Positions 28,879-37,675 of a stretch of DNA of 46,005 nucleotides are shown in pieces; position 1 is the stretch's first letter; each line of letters starts with the position of its first letter. The notes under the pieces were generated by a model. That model searched no databases. It saw nothing but the letters and a program-made list of their open reading frames with translations, and was not told the origin of the DNA. A program made the translations under genes and the position numbers. Location of the stretch: NCBI GenBank assembly GCA_024693775.1, contig JAILKL010000055.1, positions 1-46,005 on the forward strand, written 5' to 3'. The DNA comes from Pseudobutyrivibrio sp. GTDB lineage: Bacteria > Bacillota > Clostridia > Lachnospirales > Lachnospiraceae.

Positions 28879-31052
28879 AAAACATATTAAAAATAATAGT
28901 TTCAGATATAAAAAGATTGTCTACAAATGTAGTAGCCGTAGTTGTAATTATTGGACTTACAGTTATTCCTTGTTTGTATGCTTGGTTTAATATTCTATCC
29001 AATTGGGATCCATATGGAGAAAGTGCTACTAGTAATTTACAGGTAGCGGTAGCGTCATCAGACCAGGGTATCGTATTAGGAAACTTTGAAGTAAATGTAG
29101 GCGATACAATTATTAGTAACCTAAAAGAAAACAAGACTATAGGGTGGGTTTTCACGGACACTGCACAGGAGGCTATAGAAGGTGTATACGCGGGTGATTA
29201 CTATGCAGCTCTTGTAATAGACGAGCAATTTAGTGCCAATATGATTAGCTTTTTAAGTGGAGACATAGAAAATCCTGTTATTACATACTATGAAAATGAA
29301 AAGAAAAATGCTATTGCACCAAAGATTACAGGCAAGGTAAAGACCACAATTGAGCGTGAAGTAGATCATGCATTTGTGGGAACAATAGCTGAAACATTCT
29401 TGAATGCCAGCGAGTATTTGGCATCGGTTGATGAAGAAGGAAACGTTACAGGTGAAGGAATTGCCAAGCTAGAACAGCTTGATTCTGATATAAATGGTGT
29501 TATTACTATCTTAGATTCATATATTGCTCTTATGGATTCAACAGAACAAATTTCTGAGGCCAGTCAATCAGTTACAGAAACTGCAGATTCCATTACAGAA
29601 TTAGCAGAAAAAATGGCTCAAAATGCTCAGCAAGAGGCAAAGGAGGCAAAGCCAAAGGTTGATGAGGCCAAAAACGATTTAGATAATACCATTACAAATA
29701 TAAATGATAAATTAGATATTCTCTCTAGTAATGCAACGACTATAGAGAATGAATTAAACAATCAAACAGTTAATATTAGTGCTGCCTCAACTGCAAAAGA
29801 AATACAAGATAATATTTCATCAGTATGGGGTTCTACTGAGGATACTCTTAGCCCAAACTATATTTTGACGAATATATCAACTGGTAATAGTGATATAGAT
29901 GATCAGTTACATGGAATCGCATTAGATATCAATACAAAAATATCCACACTTAACACAGATATTGATGCGTGGCGTGAGACTGAGGAAAAGGGAAATGCTG
30001 ATGTAAATCAATTTAAGCAGACTGTTTTAACAGACCTTTCTAATTTACAGGATAAAGTAGATGTAGTTAGAGCTTCTTATTCAGAGTATTTAAAACCAAC
30101 AGCCGATGCAGTGTCATCTTCTGCTGAGAAGGCTGTAGAAGAAATAGAAAAGCTTTTAAAATATGATGCAACAAGCATAGATTTAGTTGTTTCAAATCTA
30201 GACAATTATTCTGCAATAATGGATAAATCAAAAGAATCTCTTGTAAAATCAAGGGATGAAGCTGTAGAAATGGAACAGGGACTATCCGCATTAATAGCTG
30301 ATATAAAGGGCGTAAGTGAAAATGAGGCCTATCAGAAATTTGCTGAATTAATAAAGTCAGATCCAGAGTTTCTCTCTGACTTTATTAGTAGTCCTGTTGA
30401 TATCTCTGATGAATATATTTATCCAATTGAGAATAATGGTTCAGCTACTGCCCCATTTTATATTATTTTATCTATATGGGTGGGTTCGCTGATTATGTCC
30501 ACTATTTTAAAAACCACTGTCAAAGACACTACTGGTATGGTAAATCTCAAAAATTGGCAATGTTTCTTTGGTAGATATTTTGTCACATTTGCAATTGGAC
30601 AGATTCAGACAATTATTACGGTATTAGGAGCATTTTTGTTTGTAGGCATTCAATGTCAAAATTATTTTCTATTTTGGCTAACCTGCGCATGGACATCGCT
30701 AATATATTCACTGCTCCTCTATTCCTTCACCTACTCATTTGGAAATGTTGGTGAGGCCTTGTCGGTTATATTAATGGTTATTCAGGTTGCCGGTGCAGGT
30801 GGAACCTTCCCTATAGAGGTATTGCCAAAGGTTTTCCAGATTCTTTATAAATTTATGCCATTCAAATATTCAATGAATGCGCTAAGAGAATGCATAGGTG
30901 GATTTTATAAAAATACATATAGAGATTGCATGTTAACACTTATAGCATATGGTGTTGTAGCAATCTTTGTGGGTGTAGTACTCTATCATCCATGCAAGGT
31001 TTTAAATGAAAAGATAGAAAGTAGTAAAGAAGCTTCAGGAATTTTAATCTAA
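28875..31052 (+). CDS. YhgE/Pip-family membrane protein (second copy)
   Basis: 725 residues, same plan as the first copy: N-terminal membrane segment (about 17-40), CLYAWFNILSNWDPYGES, an extracellular helical stalk (about 150-520, rich in Ala/Glu/Asp/Lys), and a C-terminal ABC-2-like block with GAGGTFPIEVLPKVFQILY. The paralogues are most alike at the two ends and diverged in the stalk, as expected if the stalk determines what is bound. It is translationally coupled to the small protein by a 4-base overlap. Confidence 0.9.
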   Translation: MKNILKIIVSDIKRLSTNVVAVVVIIGLTVIPCLYAWFNILSNWDPYGESATSNLQVAVASSDQGIVLGNFEVNVGDTIISNLKENKTIGWVFTDTAQEAIEGVYAGDYYAALVIDEQFSANMISFLSGDIENPVITYYENEKKNAIAPKITGKVKTTIEREVDHAFVGTIAETFLNASEYLASVDEEGNVTGEGIAKLEQLDSDINGVITILDSYIALMDSTEQISEASQSVTETADSITELAEKMAQNAQQEAKEAKPKVDEAKNDLDNTITNINDKLDILSSNATTIENELNNQTVNISAASTAKEIQDNISSVWGSTEDTLSPNYILTNISTGNSDIDDQLHGIALDINTKISTLNTDIDAWRETEEKGNADVNQFKQTVLTDLSNLQDKVDVVRASYSEYLKPTADAVSSSAEKAVEEIEKLLKYDATSIDLVVSNLDNYSAIMDKSKESLVKSRDEAVEMEQGLSALIADIKGVSENEAYQKFAELIKSDPEFLSDFISSPVDISDEYIYPIENNGSATAPFYIILSIWVGSLIMSTILKTTVKDTTGMVNLKNWQCFFGRYFVTFAIGQIQTIITVLGAFLFVGIQCQNYFLFWLTCAWTSLIYSLLLYSFTYSFGNVGEALSVILMVIQVAGAGGTFPIEVLPKVFQILYKFMPFKYSMNALRECIGGFYKNTYRDCMLTLIAYGVVAIFVGVVLYHPCKVLNEKIESSKEASGILI

Positions 31053-31070
31053 TTAAATAGGAGGGCCAGT

Positions 31071-32366
31071 ATGAGAAAAATCAAATGGGTTGAAAATGCA
31101 TTGTTTTATCATATTTATCCACTAGGGGCATTTGACTGTCCTAGGGAGAATAAAGGTGAAGAAACATCAGGTCATAGGATACTAAAACTTATAGACTGGC
31201 TTCCTCATTTAAAAAATATTGGAGTCACGGCTATTTATCTAGGACCTATTTGGGAATCTGGTACACACGGCTATGACACATACGACTATTTCAAATTGGA
31301 TCGTAGATTAGGTGACAATGACGACCTAAAAAGAGTAATAAATAATTGCCACGAAAACGATATTAAAGTGGTATTAGATGGCGTTTTTAACCATATTGGG
31401 CGCGGTCACAAGGCTTTTATGGATATATTAAAAAATAGAGAACAGTCTAATTATAAAGACTGGATTTCTGGCCTGAATTTCGGTGGAAATAATTATTATA
31501 ATGATGGACTGAGCTATGATTGCTGGGCTGGTGCACAATGTTTGGTAAAGCTTAATCATTACAATGAAAATGTTAATAACCATATACTTGAAGCCGTTGG
31601 AATGTGGATAGACGAATTTGATATTGACGGATTAAGATTGGATGCTGCAGATTGTATACAAAGAGACTTCTTTAAAAAGCTAAAAAGCTATACAGAAAGC
31701 AAAAAGCCTGATTTTTGGCTTATGGGAGAAATCATACATGGTGATTACAACATCTATGTAAATGAAGAAATGATGGATGCTGTAACAAACTACGAATGCT
31801 GGAAGGGCATATACTCTAGTCATAACGACCATAACTATTTTGAAATCAGTTATGCAATGAAGAGACAGTGGGGAAAAGGTGGATTATATTCAGGTAAATA
31901 TCTATATAATTTTTTAGATAATCATGATGTAAATCGTATATACACTCTTTTGAAGGAAAAAGAAAGTATATTTACTGTGTATACTCTTCTATTTACTATG
32001 CCAGGAATTCCATCAATCTATTATGGCAGTGAGTGGGCTATTGAAGGTGATAAAAATTCAGGAGATGGCGATTATGCACTTAGACCGGCTCTTGATATTG
32101 AAAAAATGAAGGATGTAAATACTGATTTAATTGAGCATATTAAAATGCTTGCTTACATTAGAACTACATCAAATGCTATAAAATATGGAGAATATGAAGA
32201 AGTTCAGGTGCGAAATGAAACAATAGTTTTTGCTAGAGCTTTAGAAAATGAATGCGCTATCGTAGCTTTAAACAGCACAAATAGCGCAAAACAAATTTCT
32301 TTTGATTATAGAGGTGAACACTACGAAGTAGAATTACCTCCTTATGGTAGCAAAATCTGGAAATAA
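31071..32366 (+). CDS. Cytoplasmic GH13 alpha-amylase-family enzyme
   Basis: 431 residues with no signal peptide. The GH13 regions are VVLDGVFNHIG, IDGLRLDAAD (nucleophile Asp), LMGEI (acid/base Glu) and FLDNHDVNR (third catalytic Asp). The small size and YHIYPLGAFDCP start resemble intracellular maltodextrin-degrading or transferring enzymes rather than secreted amylases. The exact activity (alpha-amylase, maltogenic or neopullulanase-like) cannot be read from sequence. RBS AGGAGGG precedes the ATG. It converges with the acetyltransferase gene, and the two stop codons touch with no base between. Confidence 0.88.
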   Translation: MRKIKWVENALFYHIYPLGAFDCPRENKGEETSGHRILKLIDWLPHLKNIGVTAIYLGPIWESGTHGYDTYDYFKLDRRLGDNDDLKRVINNCHENDIKVVLDGVFNHIGRGHKAFMDILKNREQSNYKDWISGLNFGGNNYYNDGLSYDCWAGAQCLVKLNHYNENVNNHILEAVGMWIDEFDIDGLRLDAADCIQRDFFKKLKSYTESKKPDFWLMGEIIHGDYNIYVNEEMMDAVTNYECWKGIYSSHNDHNYFEISYAMKRQWGKGGLYSGKYLYNFLDNHDVNRIYTLLKEKESIFTVYTLLFTMPGIPSIYYGSEWAIEGDKNSGDGDYALRPALDIEKMKDVNTDLIEHIKMLAYIRTTSNAIKYGEYEEVQVRNETIVFARALENECAIVALNSTNSAKQISFDYRGEHYEVELPPYGSKIWK

Positions 32367-32915
32367 TTAATTGTTTGCAAGGTATGCAAACATGCAATGA
32401 TCTAGTCTTTTGCCACCAATAATGATTTTATCTCGAAGAATACCTTCGTAATTAAAACCAAGCTTTTCAACCATATGAATTGAAGGGGCGTTGTCAGGAA
32501 GAATTAGAGCTTCAAAACGGTGAATACCAAGTTCTTTTGCAAGAAGAGGTATTGTGGCTTTGATTGCTTCACTGCAATAGCCCCTATTTATATATTCATG
32601 ATCCATTTTATAACCTATTGTACAGCTTTCGTATATAGGACGAACGATATTTCTGTAGCTGACTGTACCGATTATTTTATTAGGATTATTCTTTTCAAAA
32701 ATCCAAAAACGAATCATAACAAGTTTCATTATATTTTGATATTCAAAATTCAATATCTTTTTTTGATGTTCAATAGTATAGAAATCATCTCCTATTACGG
32801 GCTCGTATTTTTCGAAAATGTTTCTATTTCTTTTATAAAAATCAAGAACCATGCTAGCAGAATCGCTAGTTAAAACCTTTAAACACAAATTATCAGTAGT
32901 TAAATTGAAAGTCAT
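32367..32915 (-). CDS. GNAT-family acetyltransferase (RimJ/RimL-like)
   Basis: 182 residues of the GNAT fold: the beta-bulge region IIGTVSYRNIV, the acetyl-CoA loop region near YINRGYCSEAIKATI, and IHMVEKLGFNYEGILRDKI at the C-terminus, which is the RimJ/RimL pattern. Substrates in this group are protein N-termini or small amines; none can be assigned. A minus-strand RBS (GAGGGG) precedes the ATG. It follows the radical SAM gene by 20 bp in the same direction, so both are likely one transcript. A TGTTTGCA/TGCAAACA hairpin (32372-32392) lies within its final codons. Confidence 0.88.
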   Translation of the reverse strand: MTFNLTTDNLCLKVLTSDSASMVLDFYKRNRNIFEKYEPVIGDDFYTIEHQKKILNFEYQNIMKLVMIRFWIFEKNNPNKIIGTVSYRNIVRPIYESCTIGYKMDHEYINRGYCSEAIKATIPLLAKELGIHRFEALILPDNAPSIHMVEKLGFNYEGILRDKIIIGGKRLDHCMFAYLANN

Positions 32916-32935
32916 ATTTCCCCTCTTGAATATTT

Positions 32936-33631
32936 CTAATCTACACCACGAAGTGAAGCGTTAGGTATATATGGTTTTAATAATTCTATAAAATGCTCTA
33001 ATGTTTCTATTGAATGTGGATTGAATATTGGATTTATTACTTGCTCTGACTCTTTATAGCTTTGTAAATAATATGATTTTGCATCACTTAGCCACTCTCC
33101 TATTGAAATCATATCATCAGCTGTATGACATTCTTTCATAATGGTGGTTCTAAATTCATAATCAATTGTACTGCCCTTTAAAATTTCTACGGACTCTTCA
33201 ATTGGTTTTATGTCAAATTTTGACATGCATGCAATATCATTATATTTCTCTTTTGAATTTTTTATATCCATAGCAACATAGTCTATTAAATTGTTGGAAA
33301 TCAAGTATTCTATCATTTGTGGATTTGTACCATTTGAATCTAATTTTACTAATAAACCCAAGTCCTTTATTTTAGCGATAAATTCAGGTAAATCCTTGTG
33401 AAGAGTTGGCTCTCCGCCTGTAATACAGACCCCGTCCAAAATCTTCTTTTTATTATTCAAATGTTCAAATATTTCATCCTGAGAATAGGCAAAGACATCT
33501 GCCGGAGGCATAACCAAGTCGCGATTATGGCAATATGGACATCGAAAATTACAACCTCCAGTAAATATAGTACTTGCTACCTTGCCAGGATAATCCAAAA
33601 GCGTAGTTTTTTGTAAACCTAAGATTAGCAT
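32936..33631 (-). CDS. Radical SAM activase, NrdG2 type
   Basis: 231 residues. The start GLQKTTLLDYPGKVASTIF and the cluster motif CNFRCPYC (Cys27, Cys31, Cys34) are hallmarks of the short NrdG-like activating enzymes, followed by the SAM-binding GVCITGGEPTLHKDL. Family members install a glycyl radical on anaerobic ribonucleotide reductase or related enzymes. No nrdD or other glycyl-radical enzyme is present nearby, so its partner is elsewhere. RBS AAAAGGAAA is found upstream on the minus strand; the gene is divergent from tadA. Confidence 0.88.
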   Translation of the reverse strand: MLILGLQKTTLLDYPGKVASTIFTGGCNFRCPYCHNRDLVMPPADVFAYSQDEIFEHLNNKKKILDGVCITGGEPTLHKDLPEFIAKIKDLGLLVKLDSNGTNPQMIEYLISNNLIDYVAMDIKNSKEKYNDIACMSKFDIKPIEESVEILKGSTIDYEFRTTIMKECHTADDMISIGEWLSDAKSYYLQSYKESEQVINPIFNPHSIETLEHFIELLKPYIPNASLRGVD

Positions 33632-33676
33632 AAACTATTTTCCTTTTAAGTGTAAAAGTGTTAACATAAAATAACT

Positions 33677-33692
33677 GAAAATGGTGATTTTC
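33677..33692. other. inverted repeat in the divergent radical SAM/tadA gap
   Basis: GAAAAT-GGTG-ATTTTC sits about midway in the 108-bp gap between the two divergent genes. It could be an operator or chance in AT-rich DNA. Confidence 0.25.
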
Positions 33693-33739
33693 GGTATATT
33701 TTACATATAAAAGTATAGCAAAATAGGAGTAGAAAATCC

Positions 33740-34276
33740 ATGATGTCGAAAGAGGAACGCGAGGAGAAGAAATTAGAAAAACTTCAGGAAAAAGCACAGA
33801 AAAAAACTCTTAAAACATACGAAAAATACATGGGACAGGCTATAAAAGAAGCAAAAAAGGCATATGCCATAAACGAAGTTCCTATTGGATGTGTAATTGT
33901 TTGTGATGACAAAGTCATTGCAAGAGGTTATAATCGCAGAAACACTGATAAAAATGTCTTGGCACATGCTGAAATTTCAGCAATTAAAAAGGCATGTAAG
34001 AAAACAGGTGATTGGCGATTAGAGGATTGTACCCTATATGTCACACTAGAACCATGTCAAATGTGTGCAGGAGCCATAGTTCAGGCCAGGATACCAAAGG
34101 TAGTTATTGGCTCTATGAATCCTAAAGCTGGATGTGCAGGTTCCGTCATAAATATTCTTCAAATAGACAAGTTCAATCACCAATGTGAAATCGAAACAGG
34201 AATCCGCGGAGAAGAATGTACAAAGATGCTTACAGGATTTTTCGAGGAACTTAGAAAAAAGAAAAATAAAGCTTAA
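33740..34276 (+). CDS. tadA: tRNA-specific adenosine deaminase TadA
   Basis: Deaminates adenosine 34 of tRNA-Arg(ACG) to inosine. The 178-residue protein has the zinc/catalytic HAE in NVLAHAEISAI and PCxxC in EPCQMCAGAIVQA, plus the tail helix with CTKMLTGFFEELRKKK that contacts tRNA. It has an unusual highly charged N-terminal extension of about 30 residues (Lys/Glu rich) before the usual start near YEKYMGQAIKEA. The RBS AGGAG at 33725-33729 fits the ATG at 33740, and no RBS precedes the internal Met, so the extension looks real. The SRP RNA follows, as in Bacillus. Confidence 0.95.
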   Translation: MMSKEEREEKKLEKLQEKAQKKTLKTYEKYMGQAIKEAKKAYAINEVPIGCVIVCDDKVIARGYNRRNTDKNVLAHAEISAIKKACKKTGDWRLEDCTLYVTLEPCQMCAGAIVQARIPKVVIGSMNPKAGCAGSVINILQIDKFNHQCEIETGIRGEECTKMLTGFFEELRKKKNKA

Positions 34277-34289
34277 ACACTAGCTTTTA

Positions 34290-34318
34290 TTGACATTATT
34301 ATATATTTAGAATAGAAT
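34290..34318 (+). promoter_or_regulatory. promoter of the SRP RNA
   Basis: TTGACA (34290-34295), a 17-bp spacer and TAGAAT (34313-34318) predict a start near 34325, exactly where the RNA's closing stem begins. Confidence 0.88.
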
Positions 34319-34324
34319 GAAGAC

Positions 34325-34556
34325 TCCGAGCAGTTGGAGTCAGACTTCAACATTGTTCATACAAAACGGTATCATTTGATGGCTATCCTGGGTTTATGTT
34401 GATTCCTGGGTCCTACGTAATGGGCACCTACGAATCGTGTCAGGGCAGGAATGCAGCAGCACTAAGTAGACCCGCTCATCTGACGTGGGGGTGCCTGGGA
34501 GGAGTACTCACAGGATGGCTTTCAATTGATATCAGTATGAACAGCTCGGTTTTTTT
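34325..34556 (+). ncRNA. ffs: Signal recognition particle RNA (long Firmicute type)
   Basis: The RNA scaffold of SRP targets nascent membrane proteins through Ffh. The diagnostic helix-8 block is at 34438-34461: GTCAGGGCA, the GGAA tetraloop (34448-34451), then TGCAGCAGCAC, with the symmetric internal-loop AGCAGC conserved. The ends pair: CCGAGC (34326-34331) with GCTCGG (34544-34549), followed by a T7 terminator run. At about 232 nt it is the long form with an Alu-like domain, as in Bacillus scRNA. The flank tadA-SRP RNA is the Bacillus order. It accounts for the 310-bp gap between tadA and the next gene. Confidence 0.93.
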
Positions 34557-34586
34557 GTATACAAATTTATTTAGGTGGATAAAAAT

Positions 34587-35357
34587 ATGGGAGCACAGGA
34601 TAGAACAGAAAGAGTACTTAGAGAAATGCATGTGCAGTTTTCAAAAGCACAGCCATATGAAGGAAGTAGTAAAAACGTTATTGTAGACAAAAACGCAATG
34701 ATGGATTTACTAAAAGAGCTTAATGAGTGCATGTATGACATGATGGAGGAATATGAGCTCACTGTGAAGAGTCGTGACAAGGCCAACAGAGAAGTCCAAA
34801 AGCAGGGTGACGACATTATTTTTGATGCCACAAGAAAGGCTGAAGATATATACGCAGCTTCCATTATGTACACAGATAATGCTTTGGAGTCAATCCAAAA
34901 CATTATTAAAGAGTCGCAGTCTTCTATTGATAAAATATACGAAGAAGCAACTAAAAAAATAAAAGAAGAAACAAGTTCTGTTAAAACAAATCAATTAGAA
35001 TTAAAGGGGCACCTAAATGATTTGATTGACACACAGAAATATTTACGATTAATAGATGAAGAAAACTTACGTATAGCAAAGGCAAAAGAAAATGGAACAG
35101 AGGAAGAGTTTGATGATGCTCCAAAATATTCTGCTCCAGAAATCAGAATTGATAAGGATTATTTTGCAAGAGCTGGTCTTGATATAGAAGACGATTTAGA
35201 TCAGCCTGCTGATAATATAAATGGGGAGGAAACTGGTATTTCTTCAGAGGACTTGGACGCAGAGTATTTCAAGTGGCAGGAAGAGGAAAAGGAGTCCGAA
35301 GAAGGAAAGAAACCTGGCAAAAAAGGCCTTTCAGGTCTATTTGGATTAAAGCACTAG
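34587..35357 (+). CDS. Coiled-coil protein of unknown function
   Basis: 256 residues, no confident family. About 35-165 is a long amphipathic coiled coil (KNAMMDLLKELNECMYDMM onward, then ARKAEDIYAAS-like Ala/Glu heptads), somewhat DivIVA-like. About 165-235 is acidic and probably disordered. The C-terminus is basic and ends in KKGLSGLFGLKH, which could be a membrane or partner anchor. There are no membrane segments. ATG at 34587 is eight bases after AGGTGG; the in-frame GTG at 34575 overlaps that RBS and is rejected. It occupies the place of dnaX after the SRP RNA and is 15 bp before the hydratase gene. Confidence 0.75.
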   Translation: MGAQDRTERVLREMHVQFSKAQPYEGSSKNVIVDKNAMMDLLKELNECMYDMMEEYELTVKSRDKANREVQKQGDDIIFDATRKAEDIYAASIMYTDNALESIQNIIKESQSSIDKIYEEATKKIKEETSSVKTNQLELKGHLNDLIDTQKYLRLIDEENLRIAKAKENGTEEEFDDAPKYSAPEIRIDKDYFARAGLDIEDDLDQPADNINGEETGISSEDLDAEYFKWQEEEKESEEGKKPGKKGLSGLFGLKH

Positions 35358-35372
35358 GAGGAGAATAAAGGA

Positions 35373-37655
35373 ATGAAGCTTTACAACAACGGAGTTTACT
35401 TAATTAATGGCACTCAAATCCTTGAGGATTGTGTTGATGCCAAAGCAGCTATTAAGGCCGCAACTGGTCTTGATGTTACAAAAGACGCCGCTCATAAAGA
35501 GACTATGGCTTATGGTATTTTATCTAGTCATAACACCTCTGGTAACATGGAGCACTTACAAATCAAGTTTGATAAGCTAGTTAGTCACGATATCACTTAT
35601 GTAGGTATAATTCAAACTGCTCGAGCTTCAGGCCTTGAAAAATTCCCAATACCATACTGCCTTACTAATTGTCACAACTCTCTTTGCGCAGTTGGTGGAA
35701 CAATAAATGAAGATGATCACATGTTTGGACTTACATGTGCTAAAAAATACGGTGGAATCTATGTGCCACCACATCAGGCAGTAATTCACCAGTTTGCTAG
35801 AGAAATGATGGCAGGCAGTGGAAAAATGCTACTTGGTTCTGATTCACATACTCGTTATGGTGCACTTGGTACTATGGCTATGGGTGAAGGTGGTCCAGAG
35901 CTTGTAAAACAGTTACTTAACCAAACATACGATATATCTATGCCAGGCGTAATCGCTGTATATATGACAGGTACACCACAAAAGGGCGTAGGACCTCAGG
36001 ATATCGCCCTTGCCATTATTGGTGAAGTATTTGATAAGGGCTATGTTAAGAATAAAGTTATGGAATTTGTAGGTCCAGGTGTAGCCAACTTATCAATGGA
36101 TTACAGAATTGGCGTTGACGTAATGACTACTGAGACTACATGTCTTAGCTCTATTTGGGTTACAGATAAAAAGACAGAAGAATTCTATGAAATTCACGGA
36201 CGTAAAGAAGAATTTAAGGAATTAAATCCAGGACAGGTTGCATATTATGACGGCATGATTGAAATCAATCTTGATGAAATCAAACCTATGATAGCTATGC
36301 CATTCCATCCAAGCAATACATATACAATCGATGAATTAAATGCAAACCTAATGGATATATTAGATGATTGCGAAAAGAGAGCCAAGGTTTCATTAGATGG
36401 CCAGGTTGAGTTTTCTTTGAAGGATAAGGTTAGAAACGGAAAATTATACGTAGACCAGGGAATTATTGCTGGATGTGCAGGTGGTGGATACGAAAACATC
36501 TGCGACGCAGCAGATATTCTTAGAGGAGCTAGCATTGGCCCTGATGAATTTACATTATCAGTTTATCCAGCTTCTACTCCTATTTACATGGAGCTTGTTA
36601 AAAACGGTGCAGTTGCAGATCTTATGAGCACAGGAGCCATTGTAAAAACAGCATTCTGTGGACCATGCTTTGGCGCTGGAGATACACCTTCCAACAATGG
36701 ATTCTCTATTCGTCATTCTACTCGAAACTTCCCTAATAGAGAGGGTTCAAAGCTTCAAAATGGACAGATTGCTTCTGTTGCACTTATGGATGCACGTTCA
36801 ATTGCAGCTACTGCAGCAAACAAGGGTTATCTTACATCTGCTACAGATGTTGACGTAGAGTTTACCAAACCAAGATATCATTTTGATGGAAGAATTTATG
36901 CAAACCGTGTATTTGATTCGCACGGAGTGGCTGAGCCAGATACAGAGATTCATTTTGGCCCAAATATCAAGGATTGGCCAAAGATGAGTGCGCTCCCAGA
37001 AAACCTATTCTTACAGGTAGTTTCAGAGATTCATGATCCAGTAACTACAACAGATGAGCTAATTCCTTCTGGTGAGACATCATCATATCGTTCAAATCCT
37101 CTTGGTCTTGCTGAGTTCACATTATCTCGTAAGGATCCAGAATATGTAGGCAGAGCAAAGAACATTCAAAAGGCACAGAAGGCTCTAGAAGAAGGTGGCT
37201 GTGCAGGTGAGGCTGTACCAGAGCTAAAGGCTATTGTTCATAAGGTAAAAGAAACATATCCAAATCTTGACCATAGCAATTTTGGAGTAGGCTCTACTAT
37301 CTTCGCCGTAAAACCAGGTGATGGTTCCGCTAGAGAGCAGGCTGCGTCTTGCCAAAAGGTACTTGGTGGATGGGCAAATATTGCCAATGATTATGCCACA
37401 AAGAGATATCGTTCAAATCTTATAAATTGGGGAATGCTTCCATTTGTAATAAAAGAAGATTTACCATTCAAAAATCTCGATTTCTTATTCATTCCAGGTA
37501 TAAGGGATGCTGTAAAGAATAAAGATGAAATCATCAAAGCTTACGTTGTTAAGGATGATGGATTAAAAGAATTTGAATTAACTCTCGGCGAGCTTACAGA
37601 TGATGAAAGAGAAATTATCCTTAAGGGATGCTTAATTAATTACAATAGAAAATAG
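35373..37655 (+). CDS. Aconitase-superfamily hydratase (YbhJ-like)
   Basis: 760 residues, the length of the uncharacterised YbhJ branch rather than AcnA or AcnB. Three cluster cysteines are placed as in aconitase: Cys368, then Cys429 and Cys432 in [12 protein letters not shown]. However, the canonical SCTN loop around the first cysteine reads [11 protein letters not shown]. The SDSHT motif is kept ([21 protein letters not shown]) and a C-terminal swivel domain is present. It is probably a [4Fe-4S] hydro-lyase or isomerase on a non-citrate substrate; the substrate is unknown. RBS AGGAGG precedes the ATG. Confidence 0.85.
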   Translation: MKLYNNGVYLINGTQILEDCVDAKAAIKAATGLDVTKDAAHKETMAYGILSSHNTSGNMEHLQIKFDKLVSHDITYVGIIQTARASGLEKFPIPYCLTNCHNSLCAVGGTINEDDHMFGLTCAKKYGGIYVPPHQAVIHQFAREMMAGSGKMLLGSDSHTRYGALGTMAMGEGGPELVKQLLNQTYDISMPGVIAVYMTGTPQKGVGPQDIALAIIGEVFDKGYVKNKVMEFVGPGVANLSMDYRIGVDVMTTETTCLSSIWVTDKKTEEFYEIHGRKEEFKELNPGQVAYYDGMIEINLDEIKPMIAMPFHPSNTYTIDELNANLMDILDDCEKRAKVSLDGQVEFSLKDKVRNGKLYVDQGIIAGCAGGGYENICDAADILRGASIGPDEFTLSVYPASTPIYMELVKNGAVADLMSTGAIVKTAFCGPCFGAGDTPSNNGFSIRHSTRNFPNREGSKLQNGQIASVALMDARSIAATAANKGYLTSATDVDVEFTKPRYHFDGRIYANRVFDSHGVAEPDTEIHFGPNIKDWPKMSALPENLFLQVVSEIHDPVTTTDELIPSGETSSYRSNPLGLAEFTLSRKDPEYVGRAKNIQKAQKALEEGGCAGEAVPELKAIVHKVKETYPNLDHSNFGVGSTIFAVKPGDGSAREQAASCQKVLGGWANIANDYATKRYRSNLINWGMLPFVIKEDLPFKNLDFLFIPGIRDAVKNKDEIIKAYVVKDDGLKEFELTLGELTDDEREIILKGCLINYNRK

Positions 37656-37675
37656 AGCTATTGTTGGAGGTAGAA

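Noticed and set aside
24645-31052. Type VII secretion locus
   Set aside because: YhgE/Pip resembles EsaA/YueB, but there is no EssC-type ATPase, WXG100 protein, EssB or EsaB in the window.
26272-31052. ABC exporter made of the YhgE/Pip pair
   Set aside because: The C-terminal block is ABC-2-like but no ATP-binding subunit is adjacent, and the large extracellular stalk is the Pip pattern.
34396-34686. 96-codon open frame across the SRP RNA
   Set aside because: It covers the helix-8 signature and the terminator of the SRP RNA, has no RBS and no recognisable protein features.
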